Assembly: GCF_026341815.1 (NCBI RefSeq)
Contig: NZ_JAPENX010000001.1
Coordinates: 3,162,001 to 3,226,000 of the forward strand
Direction: 5' to 3'
Origin: Streptomyces sp. NBC_00572
GTDB taxonomy: Bacteria; Actinomycetota; Actinomycetes; Streptomycetales; Streptomycetaceae
Length of the DNA stretch: 64,000 nt
The position numbers were made by a program, and so were the translations under genes. Under the pieces are notes generated by a model. It was not told the DNA's origin. It did not search any database and worked only from the letters and a program-made list of their open reading frames with translations. This document shows, piece after piece, positions 8,536-17,445 of the stretch. The stretch's first letter is position 1. The number at the start of each line of letters is the position of its first letter.

Positions 8536-10215
8536 ATGGCACTCAGCAGAAGGCAGTTCGTCGGCGGCGCGGTGGCGGTGGCGGGAGCGGCGGGCACGAC
8601 GGGTTTCACCGCACCGGCCCCCGCCCGCCCCACCCCCCTCTGGCGCGAGTTCGAAGCCGCCCCCTACACCCACCCCCAGATCCCGTACGTGGGCCGGGCC
8701 GGCGCCCACGGCGGCGCCCGCCGCGCGCCCCGCCCCCGCGTCGTCGCGAACGTCCTCACCTACGGGGCCACCCCGGACGCCCGTCGCGGAGCGACCGATG
8801 TGCACGGCACCGACTCGGCGCCCGCGATCAACCGCGCCCTCGCGGAGGCGGGGGAGCGCGGCGGCGGCACGGTCCTCCTGCCGCCGGGCACGTACCGGAT
8901 CGACGACTACCTGCGGATCGGCCACAGCGGGGTCGTCCTGCGCGGCGCGGGCTCCGGCCGCACGACCCTGCTCGCCACCCGGAACCTCACCGAACTGATC
9001 GGCCCGTACGGCTCCCGCTACGGCGGCGACAAGTCCTCCTGGTCCTGGGCCGGCGGCCTCATCTGGCTCTCCCCGTGGGCTCGGCACGCCTCCCTCGTCG
9101 CCGCGATACGGGACCGGGCCTGGCCCTTCGAGGGCTGGACCGGCAACCGCCGCGACGAGTGGACCACCCTGACGGCCGTCCGCCCGGCCCGCCGGGGCGA
9201 CCGCTCGGTGACGGTCGAGGACCCCTCGGCACTCCGGCGCGGCCAACTGGTCGTCCTCCGCCTCGCCGACGACCCCGACCACACCCTCCTGGAGCACATG
9301 GCGGGCGGCGGTCCGGGCCCGGAGGCGTACACCTGGGACGACAAGACGAAGCTGACCAGCTACGTCCCCTACGAGTGGCCCGTACGGATCACCGCCGTGC
9401 GCGGTCGGACGGTGACCCTGGAACGCCCGCTTCCCCTCGACGCGCGCCCGGAGTGGGACCCCCGACTGGTCTCAGGGACCGAGGCGCTCACCGACTCGGG
9501 GGTGGTGGGCCTGACCCTGGAGGCGGTGGAGACGCCGCAGTCCCCGCACCTCCTCGACAAGGGCTACAACGGCGTCACCTTCCAGTGCGCGTACGACTGC
9601 TGGGCGGAGGACGTGGTGGTCCGCCACGTCGACAACGGCTTCGGGTTCGTCGCCGCCTCCGCCTGCACCCTGCGCCGCACACGGGTGGAGGGACGGGGCG
9701 CCCACCACCCGTACTTCTGCCGGGAGGGCGCGCACGACAACCTGGTCGAGGACTTCCGCATCGCGGCCCGTACGGTCCCGGCGCCGGCCGGCACCCAGCT
9801 CCACGGCATCAACGTCGAGGGCCTGTCCAGTCACAACGTCTGGTCGCGCGGCGTGATGGAGATGGGCACCTTCGACACCCACCGGGGCATGCCCTTCGCG
9901 AACGTACGGACCGAGATCACGGTCGAGAACAACGGCCGCCACGGCGGCGACGCCTCGGCGGGTCCCCTCTACGGTGCCCGTTTCACGCACTGGAACGTGA
10001 TGGTGACGAACGGCCGGGCCGGCCTGGTGAAGATCGACACCATCGCCCCGTACAGCGCGACGGTCGGGATCAGTGAGGTCCGCGAGTTCGACCAGACCGA
10101 CGTCCCGGACTTCACCGGCGACCTCCACGCGCGCGTGGAGGCGTACGGAAGCCCGGGATCGGTGCACCCGAGGAACCTGTACGAGGCACAGCGCGCGCTC
10201 AGCCGTCGGCGGTAG
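8536..10215 (+). CDS. Tat-exported pectate-lyase-like beta-helix protein
   Basis: 559 residues. ATG 8536 is preferred because it opens a twin-arginine signal (SRRQFVGGAVAVAGAAG). Residues about 75-130 carry the Pectate_lyase_3 start (VLTYGATPDARRGATD, then DSAPAINRALAEAGERGGGTVLLPPGTYRI), followed by long right-handed beta-helix repeats with Asn/Val ladders (DNGFGFVAASACTLRRTRVEG). Such proteins degrade or bind plant or microbial polysaccharides outside the cell. Catalytic residues cannot be assigned by eye. The 3' end overlaps the convergent AraC gene by 17 bp. Confidence 0.8.
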   Translation: MALSRRQFVGGAVAVAGAAGTTGFTAPAPARPTPLWREFEAAPYTHPQIPYVGRAGAHGGARRAPRPRVVANVLTYGATPDARRGATDVHGTDSAPAINRALAEAGERGGGTVLLPPGTYRIDDYLRIGHSGVVLRGAGSGRTTLLATRNLTELIGPYGSRYGGDKSSWSWAGGLIWLSPWARHASLVAAIRDRAWPFEGWTGNRRDEWTTLTAVRPARRGDRSVTVEDPSALRRGQLVVLRLADDPDHTLLEHMAGGGPGPEAYTWDDKTKLTSYVPYEWPVRITAVRGRTVTLERPLPLDARPEWDPRLVSGTEALTDSGVVGLTLEAVETPQSPHLLDKGYNGVTFQCAYDCWAEDVVVRHVDNGFGFVAASACTLRRTRVEGRGAHHPYFCREGAHDNLVEDFRIAARTVPAPAGTQLHGINVEGLSSHNVWSRGVMEMGTFDTHRGMPFANVRTEITVENNGRHGGDASAGPLYGARFTHWNVMVTNGRAGLVKIDTIAPYSATVGISEVREFDQTDVPDFTGDLHARVEAYGSPGSVHPRNLYEAQRALSRRR

Positions 10216-11179
10216 CCGCGCCCAGCCGCGTCCGGTACTGCCCGGGGGTCGTGCCGAACTCCCGGCGGAAGGCGTGCGAGAGGGCGTACGGCGTGCTGTA
10301 GCCGACGCGTCGGGCGACGGAGGCCAACGGGTCCCGGGTGTCCCGGAGCAGGGCGGCGGCGCGGGTGAGCCGCCACCAGGTGAGGTACGCCATCGGGGGC
10401 CGGCCGACCAGGGCGGTGAAACGGCGGGCCAGGGTGGGGCGGGAGACGCCCGCCTCGGCCGCGAGCAGGTCGTTGGTCCAGGGGGCGGCCGGGTCGGTGT
10501 GCAGGGCCCGCAGCGCGGCGGCGGTCACGGGATCGCCCAGGGCGGCGGGCCAGGTCCCGGCCGTTCCGGCCCGGCTCGCAGGGCCGGCGTTCTCGGCCGT
10601 CCAGGAACGGATCATGTAGACGAGGAGCAGGTCGAGCAGGCTCGGCAGCGCGACCCCGGAGCCGGGAAGCCGCTCGCCCACCTCGCGGCCGAGCAGGTCG
10701 ATGGCGGAGCGGAGGCCGGGATCGGCACGGTCGGTGCCGTCCGCGGCCCGGTTCGGCAGATGGACGAGCGCGGGTAGCTCCGCCAGGAGCGGGTGGACAT
10801 GGCTGCGGTCGAGCCGGTACTTGCCGCACAGCATCTCGACCGCGGTGCCGTCCTCGGTGGCGACGGGTGGGGGCGGCCGCGAACCGGTCCCGTCCAGCCA
10901 CCGCTCGAAGGACACCGCGCGCGCGAGCCGCGCCGCGTCGGCCGGCCCTTCGGCGATCACGTGTCCCGTCCCGTGCGGCAGCAGGACGGCGTCGCCCGGA
11001 CCGAGTTCGACCGGATCACCCCCGTCGGGCAGCAGCCAGCAGTTCCCCTCCAGGACGACGTGGAAGCCCGCTCCGTCGTATGGGGCGAGGCGGGTGCACC
11101 AGCTCCCGGCGACCCGCACCCGCTGGGAGGAGGGCCGCCCGATCCGTACGGCCGAGATCGCGTCGCTCACCACGTCCAT
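10199..11179 (-). CDS. AraC-family regulator with cupin sensor domain
   Basis: 326 residues. The N-terminal half is an AraC cupin (cupin_6-like) ligand domain (GAGFHVVLEGNCWLLPDG, then ELGPGDAVLLPHGTGHVI). The C-terminal 100 residues hold two HTH motifs (WTNDLLAAEAGVSRPTLARRF and DPLASVARRVGYSTPYALSHAF). TACGCT (11186-11191 on this strand) ends 6 nt before ATG 11179. It is divergent from the metallo-beta-lactamase-fold gene, its likeliest target; this pairing of a cupin-AraC regulator with a divergent enzyme is common. Confidence 0.9.
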   Translation of the reverse strand: MDVVSDAISAVRIGRPSSQRVRVAGSWCTRLAPYDGAGFHVVLEGNCWLLPDGGDPVELGPGDAVLLPHGTGHVIAEGPADAARLARAVSFERWLDGTGSRPPPPVATEDGTAVEMLCGKYRLDRSHVHPLLAELPALVHLPNRAADGTDRADPGLRSAIDLLGREVGERLPGSGVALPSLLDLLLVYMIRSWTAENAGPASRAGTAGTWPAALGDPVTAAALRALHTDPAAPWTNDLLAAEAGVSRPTLARRFTALVGRPPMAYLTWWRLTRAAALLRDTRDPLASVARRVGYSTPYALSHAFRREFGTTPGQYRTRLGAATADG

Positions 11180-11285
11180 CGCGCCAGCGTAGTCCCGCCG
11201 GACGGATCCAGGGTGAGACGTACGCGTATCCAGTGGAGCCGTACAGGCATTGAGAGGCTCAATCGTGCTCCCTAACGTCGACTGC

Positions 11286-12218
11286 ATGACGTATGAGAGC
11301 GCACAGCGCATGGTCCTGGGAGACGTCGAGGTCGTCCGGGTCGTCGAGTGGCAGGGGCCGTTCGCCGGTACCCGCGAGCTGGTCCCCTCGGCCGGCGAGG
11401 AGACGTGGAAGGACAACGAGGACTGGCTGGCGCCGGACCACTGGGAGCCGGAGGGCGACCGGGCGGTCATGTCCCTGCAGACGTGGGTGCTGCGCAGCGG
11501 GGGCCGGACGATCCTGGTCGACACGGGGGTGGGCAACGGGCGCGAGCGGCCCGGCTCGCCGCAGTTCCACCACTGGCAGGGGGACTTCCTCGGCCTCCTG
11601 GAACGGGCCGGCGTCCGACCCGAGGACGTGGACGTCGTCGTCAACACCCATCTCCACGCCGACCACGTCGGCTGGAACACCCGAGCGGCCGAGGGCGCGG
11701 AGGGCGCGGAAGGGGAGTGGGTGCCGACCTTCCCGCGCGCCCAGTACCTCGTACCGGCGGCCGACGACGCCCACTTCGGGCCGGACAACGCCTACGGCGG
11801 CGGCCTGAGCGAGGACGACCGGCTCGTCTACGAGGACAGCGTCGCACCCCTCCACCGCGCGGGGCGGACCGTGCTCTGGGACGGCGTCCACCGTATCGAC
11901 GAGCACCTCACCCTGGAGTCCGCGCCCGGGCACACGCCCGGCTCGGCCGTACTGCGGCTCGCGTCGGGCGGAGAGCGGGCGGTGTTCGTCGGGGACCTCC
12001 TGCACAGTCCTGTGCAGATCCTCGACCCCGCGCACAACAGCTGCTTCTGCCTGGACGCGGCGGCGGCGTCGGCGAGCCGCCGCCGGATCCTCGAACGGGC
12101 CGCCGACGAGCGGGAGCTGGTCGTCCCTGCGCACTTCGGCGGGTCGGGCACCGCCGAAGTGCGCAGGGAGGGGAGCCGGTTCCGTCTCGCGGGGAGGGGT
12201 TCCTCCGTCAGGCGCTGA
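11286..12218 (+). CDS. Metallo-beta-lactamase-fold hydrolase
   Basis: 310 residues. Zinc-binding motif THLHADHVGW (about residue 121-130), a later His in APGHTPGSAV, Asp in FVGDLLHSP and His in VPAHFGGSG. The pattern resembles quorum-quenching-lactonase / SdsA-like hydrolases (HxHxDH) rather than RNase J. TAACGT (11273-11278) ends 7 nt before ATG 11286, so it is probably leaderless. Divergent from the AraC regulator; the 3' end overlaps the convergent MFS gene by 11 bp. The substrate is unknown. Confidence 0.85.
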   Translation: MTYESAQRMVLGDVEVVRVVEWQGPFAGTRELVPSAGEETWKDNEDWLAPDHWEPEGDRAVMSLQTWVLRSGGRTILVDTGVGNGRERPGSPQFHHWQGDFLGLLERAGVRPEDVDVVVNTHLHADHVGWNTRAAEGAEGAEGEWVPTFPRAQYLVPAADDAHFGPDNAYGGGLSEDDRLVYEDSVAPLHRAGRTVLWDGVHRIDEHLTLESAPGHTPGSAVLRLASGGERAVFVGDLLHSPVQILDPAHNSCFCLDAAAASASRRRILERAADERELVVPAHFGGSGTAEVRREGSRFRLAGRGSSVRR

Positions 12219-13515
12219 CGGAGGACTTGTCGGCGGAGTCGTCCGCGGCGGCCCTGTCCTCGACGCTGTCGCCGGCGGGGCGGTCGAGGACGTCGTGGTC
12301 GTCGGCCAGGGCCTTGCGGAGCCGGAGGCTGTAGCCGACGGCGGCGAGGAGGCCGATCGCGAAGGTCGCCGCCCACAGGACGCCGGGGCCGGGCCCGTCG
12401 ACGATCGCGCCGGCGCCGATCGGGGCGACGAAACCGGCGACGGCCCACGACATGCCCATGACGCCCTGGTAGCGGCCCCGGGCGTGCTCGGGGGCGAGGC
12501 GGGCGGTGGCGGCGGCGTTCGTCGGGACGTGGATCATCTCGCCGACCGTCCAGACGACCACGGTCGCGGCGAAGGCCACCACCGAAGAGCCGGCGAGGGC
12601 GGTGGCGCCGGTGCCGACGGCGAAGAGGACGGAGGAGAGGCTGAGCAGGAGGGCGGGGGAGCGCTTGTCGGTCAGCTTGTTGACGAGCAGCTGGAAGCCG
12701 ACGATCACGATGCCGTTGACGGCGATGACGACGCCGTAGGAGGAGGGGGAGAGGCCCTTGTCCGCCATGGTGAGGGGGAGGCCGATCCAGGGGGCGGTGA
12801 AGACGACGCAGACGAAGAGATTGAGGAGGACGAGGGTGCGGAAAGGGGCGTCGCGCAGCACGGTGAACATGCTGACCTTGGCTTCGACGACCGGCTTGCC
12901 CGCCTTGTCGGTCCGGGCCTCGGGGCGGGTCTCGGGGAGGCGGAGGAAGACGATGACGGCGCACAGGACGGTGGCGATGGCGTCGACGACGAACAGCGTC
13001 CGGTAGCCGAGGAAGATCGCGGCGCCGCCGCCGATGGAGGCGATGGCGAAGCCGAGGTTGAGGGCCCAGTAGTTGAGGGCGTAGGCCCGGCGCACGTCGT
13101 GGGCGGGGACCATGTCGGCGATGGTGGCGTTGATGGAGGGTCGGACGGCCTGCATGGCGACGCCCATGAGGAGGACGACCGTCGCGATGGCCCAGGCGCT
13201 GGTGACGACGGCGAGGGCGGCGGCGGAGGCGGCGGCCGCGAGGTGCATGGTGACCATGGTGGGGCGGCGGCCCCAGCGGTCGGTGAGCGCGCCGCCGAGC
13301 GGGGAACCGGCGACGCCGCCGAGGCCGTGGAGGGCGACGACGAGTCCGGCGAACCACGCCGAGTGCCCGAGTTCCACCGTGAGATAGAGGGACAGGAACG
13401 TCAGGACGAAAGCCCCGGTCCGGTTGACCAAGGTCGACAGCCAGAGCCACCAGAAGCCCTGCGGAAGTCCGGAAACCGTCGTACGGGCTGATCGTCTGAG
13501 CGAGTCGATGGACAT
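12208..13515 (-). CDS. MFS transporter, probable drug exporter
   Basis: 435 residues with about 12 hydrophobic segments. The MFS loop motif between segments 2 and 3 is visible (GGALTDRWGRRPTMV), and the second-half loop has VNKLTDKRSPALLL. The C-terminus is an acidic cytosolic tail (DRPAGDSVEDRAAADDSADKS). It resembles the MdtH/MdtG group of exporters. It is divergent from gpmA across 136 bp, which contains GTAAGT...ACTTAC (13550-13579), a possible but weak operator. Confidence 0.85.
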   Translation of the reverse strand: MSIDSLRRSARTTVSGLPQGFWWLWLSTLVNRTGAFVLTFLSLYLTVELGHSAWFAGLVVALHGLGGVAGSPLGGALTDRWGRRPTMVTMHLAAAASAAALAVVTSAWAIATVVLLMGVAMQAVRPSINATIADMVPAHDVRRAYALNYWALNLGFAIASIGGGAAIFLGYRTLFVVDAIATVLCAVIVFLRLPETRPEARTDKAGKPVVEAKVSMFTVLRDAPFRTLVLLNLFVCVVFTAPWIGLPLTMADKGLSPSSYGVVIAVNGIVIVGFQLLVNKLTDKRSPALLLSLSSVLFAVGTGATALAGSSVVAFAATVVVWTVGEMIHVPTNAAATARLAPEHARGRYQGVMGMSWAVAGFVAPIGAGAIVDGPGPGVLWAATFAIGLLAAVGYSLRLRKALADDHDVLDRPAGDSVEDRAAADDSADKSSVSA

Positions 13516-13638
13516 GTGTGGCCGGCCCCCTGCTGTGTACGCCTTGATGTAAGTCCCTCTTGCGGCAGTCGTAACTTACGCATCTCAGGTGCCGGACGCC
13601 AGCGGATTGACGACGCGCGTCAATCGTCGGCGGTCTAT

Positions 13639-13644
13639 TAGTCT
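13639..13644 (+). promoter_or_regulatory. -10 element of leaderless gpmA
   Basis: TAGTCT ends 7 nt before ATG 13652 and there is no Shine-Dalgarno sequence. This places the transcription start at or next to the start codon. Confidence 0.5.
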
Positions 13645-13651
13645 CGTACGC

Positions 13652-14410
13652 ATGGCCGACGCACCGTACAAGCTGATCCTCCTCCGCCACGGCGAGAGCG
13701 AGTGGAACGAGAAGAACCTGTTCACCGGTTGGGTGGACGTGAACCTCACCGCGAAGGGTGAGAAGGAGGCGACGCGCGGCGGCGAGCTGCTCAAGGACGC
13801 CGGCCTGCTCCCCGACGTACTGCACACCTCCCTCCAGAAGCGCGCCATCCGCACCGCCCAGCTCGCGCTGGAGTCCGCGGACCGCCACTGGATCCCGGTC
13901 CACCGCTCCTGGCGCCTGAACGAGCGCCACTACGGCGCCCTCCAGGGCAAGGACAAGGCGCAGACCCTCGCCGAGTTCGGCGAGGAGCAGTTCATGCTGT
14001 GGCGCCGCTCGTACGACACCCCGCCGCCGGCGCTCTCGGACGACAGCGAGTACTCGCAGGCGCACGACCCGCGCTACGCGACGATCCCGCCGGAGCTGCG
14101 CCCGGACACCGAGTGCCTGAAGGACGTCGTGGAGCGCATGCTCCCGTACTGGTACGACGCGATCGTCCCCGACCTCCTGAACGGTCGCACGGTCCTGGTC
14201 GCCGCCCACGGCAACAGCCTCCGCGCCCTGGTCAAGCACCTCGACGGCATCTCGGACGGGGACATCGCGGGCCTCAACATCCCGACGGGCATCCCGCTCG
14301 CCTACGAGCTGGACGAGAACTTCAAGCCCCTCAACCCGGGCGGCACCTACCTCGACCCGGAAGCCGCCGCCGCGGCCATCGAGGCGGTCAAGAACCAGGG
14401 CAAGAAGTAG
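13652..14410 (+). CDS. gpmA: 2,3-bisphosphoglycerate-dependent phosphoglycerate mutase
   Basis: 252 residues, full length for dPGM. It interconverts 3- and 2-phosphoglycerate in glycolysis. The phospho-histidine motif is [10 protein letters not shown] (His about residue 12), followed by the cofactor-binding FTGWVDV, the catalytic Glu in LNERHYG and the second His in [13 protein letters not shown] strong terminator follows. In actinobacteria it commonly sits upstream of phoR-phoP (Rv0489-Rv0491); here about 4 kb of extra genes separate them. Confidence 0.97.
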   Translation: MADAPYKLILLRHGESEWNEKNLFTGWVDVNLTAKGEKEATRGGELLKDAGLLPDVLHTSLQKRAIRTAQLALESADRHWIPVHRSWRLNERHYGALQGKDKAQTLAEFGEEQFMLWRRSYDTPPPALSDDSEYSQAHDPRYATIPPELRPDTECLKDVVERMLPYWYDAIVPDLLNGRTVLVAAHGNSLRALVKHLDGISDGDIAGLNIPTGIPLAYELDENFKPLNPGGTYLDPEAAAAAIEAVKNQGKK

Positions 14411-14434
14411 CTCCACCCAGCCCCACGCCTGATC

Positions 14435-14475
14435 AAGGCCCCCACCCCGCGGTTCCTCCGCGGAGTGGGGGCCTT
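14435..14475 (+). terminator. Rho-independent terminator of gpmA
   Basis: An 18/18-nt stem with one mismatch (AAGGCCCCCAC... pairing with ...GTGGGGGCCTT) and a 5-nt loop TTCCT, followed by GTTTC. Confidence 0.9.
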
Positions 14476-14629
14476 GTTTCGTGTTCGCCGGCCGTCGGGC
14501 GGGTGTCCGGGGGGTAGCCCCCGGCCGGGTCGCGGGTCCGCCGGATGGTGGCGGGTGTCTGCCCCGACCATGATCGTTTTCTGGGTCGGGCACCGGCCCG
14601 GCACGCCGTGGACGAGAAGGAGACACCGG

Positions 14630-15991
14630 ATGCGACACAAGAGGCTCGGTGGAGCCATGGCCGTGACGGCCGTCATGGCAACGGCCATGGCCGCCGGGAC
14701 GGTCGGGCCCGCCACCGCGACGGGACGCACGACCGGCCCGACGGGACCGGTCGACGGCGTCTGGCGCGTGGACGGATACGGCACCGTCCTGTCGATCGCC
14801 GACGGACATCTGCGGGAGTACCAGACCACGGCGATCAGCTGTGTACCCGGCGAGGAAGCCGTACGGACGGCCCCGGGCACCTACCGCACCGAGGACGGCA
14901 CCCTGCTCACCGTCCGCCCGCAGGGAACGCTGCACATCGCCGGGTCCACGGGTGACCGCGTACTGCGGCGGCTCGCGGCACTGCCCAGCACCTGTGACCG
15001 GACGCTGCCCGACGACCCGTTGACGGCCTTCGACGTCTTCTGGCAGACCTTCGAGGAGAACTACCCCTTCTTCGCGGACAAGGGCATCGACTGGCAGGCC
15101 GTCCGGGACACCTATCGCCCCAAGGTCCACGAGGACACCACGAAGGAGGAACTCCTCGCCCTCCTCGACGACATGGTGGCGCCCTTGTACGACGCGCACG
15201 TCTCCGTCTCCGACGGGGACCGCCGCTCCCTCCCCCACTTCCGGCCCGGCACCACGAGCAGGCCCGATCTCCTGGACAGCAGGGCCAAGGAGCACATCGT
15301 CCGGCGGGACCTCGGCGGGACGGAGCCGCAGGAGTTCGGCAACGGCCGGATCTCCTATGCCGACCTGCCCGACGGTCAGGGCTACCTGCGGATCTCCGGA
15401 TTCGCCGGATACGACCGTGGCGACCGCACGTACGCCGGCCAGCTCGCCGTACTGGACCGGGCGCTGGACACCGTCCTCACCCGCGAGCGTACGGCCTCCC
15501 TCCAAGGGCTGATCATCGACCTCCGGGTCAACGGCGGCGGCGACGACGCCCTGGGCCTGCACCTCGCCGGGCGCCTGACCGACACCCCGTACGTCGCGTA
15601 CCGCAAGCGCACCAGGGACACCCCGCCGCAGGCCGTCCGGGTGGAGCCGGCCCGCCACACCCCCCGGTACACCGGCCCCGTCGCCGTGCTCACGGCCGAC
15701 ACGACGTTCAGCGCGGGGGAGACCTTCACCCAGGCCCTCATCGACCGGCCCGGCCGGACCGTCCGCGTCGGGGCACCGACCCAGGGCGTCTTCTCGGACG
15801 TCCTGGAACGCTCGCTCCCGAACGGCATGGCCTTCCTGCTCCCGAACGAGGAGTTCCTGACCCGTACGGGGAGGACCTTCGACATCACCGGGATCCCCCC
15901 GCACCTTCCGGCGCCGGTCTTCACCGAGGAGGAGTTCCGGCAGAACCGGGACTCGGCCTTCGACACGGCAGCCGCGGCGCTGAAGCGCTGA
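14630..15991 (+). CDS. Secreted S41-family peptidase
   Basis: 453 residues. ATG 14630 lies 8 nt after AAGGAG. A signal peptide (MRHKRLGGAMAVTAVMATAM, cleavage near ATA-TG at about 31) is followed by an N-terminal domain, the S41 helical linker (AFDVFWQTFEENYPFF) and a C-terminal tail-specific-protease core with LIIDLRVNGGGDDALGLHLA and the nucleophile region TADTTFSAGETF (Ser). No PDZ domain is obvious. Retinol-binding-protein-like S41 peptidases with this layout are secreted by many Streptomyces; the substrate is unknown. Confidence 0.8.
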   Translation: MRHKRLGGAMAVTAVMATAMAAGTVGPATATGRTTGPTGPVDGVWRVDGYGTVLSIADGHLREYQTTAISCVPGEEAVRTAPGTYRTEDGTLLTVRPQGTLHIAGSTGDRVLRRLAALPSTCDRTLPDDPLTAFDVFWQTFEENYPFFADKGIDWQAVRDTYRPKVHEDTTKEELLALLDDMVAPLYDAHVSVSDGDRRSLPHFRPGTTSRPDLLDSRAKEHIVRRDLGGTEPQEFGNGRISYADLPDGQGYLRISGFAGYDRGDRTYAGQLAVLDRALDTVLTRERTASLQGLIIDLRVNGGGDDALGLHLAGRLTDTPYVAYRKRTRDTPPQAVRVEPARHTPRYTGPVAVLTADTTFSAGETFTQALIDRPGRTVRVGAPTQGVFSDVLERSLPNGMAFLLPNEEFLTRTGRTFDITGIPPHLPAPVFTEEEFRQNRDSAFDTAAAALKR

Positions 15992-16113
15992 AGCGCCCCC
16001 GGACGGGTGAGGGCGAAACCTTCCGGCACGGGCTCCCCGCATGGCGGCCGCGAGGGAGAGGTACGGGTGCGGAGGAACCTGCTTCCTCCCCCCCCCATGA
16101 AACGAGAACTGTC

Positions 16114-16464
16114 GTGCGTCTCCGGCACTCCCTCGCCGCTGTCTGCGGTGCCCTCGCCCTCACCGCCACGCTCGCCTCCCCCGCCCACGCCGCCACCGGC
16201 GACTTCAGCTACCGGTTCGTCGGGCTCGACGGGTACCCGCAGTCGGTCACGCTTCACGACCCGGCCGGCCCGGAGTGCATCACGATTCCCGAGGCGGCCG
16301 ACCCCGGATCCTCCGAGCCCGCGTTCGCGCCGCACAACGACACCGACGCCCACGCGATCGTCTTCACCGAGCCCGACTGCACCGGCGACTCCTGGACCCT
16401 CCGCCCCCACGGCCGCCCGGCCTCCGACCGCCTGAAGCTCCGCTCGGTCTGGTTCGCCGGCTGA
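16114..16464 (+). CDS. Small secreted protein of unknown function
   Basis: 116 residues beginning at GTG 16114. The signal peptide VRLRHSLAAVCGALALTA... ends at an AHA-ATG site, giving a mature protein of about 87 residues with two Cys (PECIT and PDCTG), which may form a disulfide. The pattern (FVGLDGYPQSVTLHDPAGPECI) is like small beta-sandwich secreted proteins of Streptomyces. The ribosome site is weak (ACGAGAA). No function can be assigned. Confidence 0.65.
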   Translation: MRLRHSLAAVCGALALTATLASPAHAATGDFSYRFVGLDGYPQSVTLHDPAGPECITIPEAADPGSSEPAFAPHNDTDAHAIVFTEPDCTGDSWTLRPHGRPASDRLKLRSVWFAG

Positions 16465-16533
16465 GAGCCGGCCGGGCCGGGGCCTGCGTAACTCGCTAGG
16501 AGAACGCCCGCCCCCGCCGCTACCGTCCAGGTC

Positions 16534-17013
16534 ATGAGTACCCGTACCCACCCCTCACTCCGCCTGGAGAAGGTCACCCCCGCCACCGTCGACGCCGCCC
16601 TCGACCTGCGGGTCCACCCCCATCAGGAGCAGAACGTCTCCCCCGTCTCGCGCTCCCTCGCGGAGGCGTACGCCTTCGGGGACGCGGCCTGGCCGCGGCT
16701 GATCTTCGACGGCGACCGGCTCGTCGGCTTCCTGATGGCCTTCCTCGACCTCCCCTGGAACGAGAAGAAGGACCCCACCGACCGGCGCAGCGGTCTCTGG
16801 CGACTCAACATCGCCGCCGATGTGCAGGGCAAGGGGTACGGGCGCTTCGCCGTCGAAGCCGTCCGCGACGAGCTGCGGCGGCGCGGCGAACAGCGCCTGT
16901 ACGTCACCTGGGCACCCGGGGACACCGGCCCCGGCGCCTTCTACGAGCGCCTCGGTTTCCGTACGACGGGGGAGACCTCGGGCGACCAGGTCGTCGGCGT
17001 CCTGGACGTATAG
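16534..17013 (+). CDS. GNAT-family N-acetyltransferase (spermidine acetyltransferase-like)
   Basis: 159 residues. The acetyl-CoA-binding motif A reads LNIAADVQGKGYGRFAVEAV (Q/R-x-x-G-x-G/A) and motif B GAFYERLGF. The N-terminal half (LDLRVHPHQEQNVSPVSRSLAEAY) resembles the polyamine acetyltransferase group (BltD/PaiA-like). TACCGT (16521-16526) ends 7 nt before ATG 16534, so it is probably leaderless. The substrate is not proven. Confidence 0.85.
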   Translation: MSTRTHPSLRLEKVTPATVDAALDLRVHPHQEQNVSPVSRSLAEAYAFGDAAWPRLIFDGDRLVGFLMAFLDLPWNEKKDPTDRRSGLWRLNIAADVQGKGYGRFAVEAVRDELRRRGEQRLYVTWAPGDTGPGAFYERLGFRTTGETSGDQVVGVLDV

Positions 17014-17106
17014 CGCGGGACACGTCCTGGACATGTGGCCCGGGGCACAGAGAGGGGGTGGGGTGCGGATGCAGCACCCCCGCACCCCACCCCCCGACCC
17101 GTTCCG

Positions 17107-17259
17107 TCAGCCCGAGCAGCCGCCGCACTGGCACGGGGCACCCGACTGGCAGCCGCAGCCGCAGCCCGAGCCGCACCCGCAGGCGCCCAGCAGCGGCAGG
17201 TGCACCACCTCGCGCGGAGCCTCCGGCCCGGAATCGTTCGTCATGGGGGATTCGGCCAT
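17107..17259 (-). CDS. mtpA: Cysteine-rich metallothionein-like peptide
   Basis: 50 residues. Eight Cys fall in the last 24 residues in Cys-Gly-Cys steps (ACGCGSGCGCGCQ, then APCQCGGCSG), with no aromatic residue there: a metal-cluster pattern. ATG 17259 follows GGGAGGG. It lies downstream of phoU on the same strand (186 bp). A metallothionein-like gene next to phoU, called mtpA, is reported in the S. coelicolor Pho regulon, and I use that name by position and composition. No PHO box is visible in the 186-bp gap, so expression may come from phoU read-through. Confidence 0.7.
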   Translation of the reverse strand: MAESPMTNDSGPEAPREVVHLPLLGACGCGSGCGCGCQSGAPCQCGGCSG

Positions 17260-17445
17260 GGGGGTCCCTCCCTTTCGAGGCGCACGTCGCCTCCCCCCAT
17301 TGCATGCCCACCCGGGCGGGCGCATCAACGGCGCATCGGCGCCCGTACGCCAGTACGCCCGTGTGCGTGGGCACGTGGGCACCCGGGCGCGCAGGGACTG
17401 CCCGGCGGACCACGGCCACGACGACCTTGATCCGCCGGACGGACG

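Noticed and set aside
11828..16042. A 1,404-codon open frame on the minus strand
   Set aside because: It overlaps gpmA, the S41 peptidase and MFS gene in other frames, reads as Arg/Pro/His-rich low-complexity text and has no domain; it is a GC-bias shadow.
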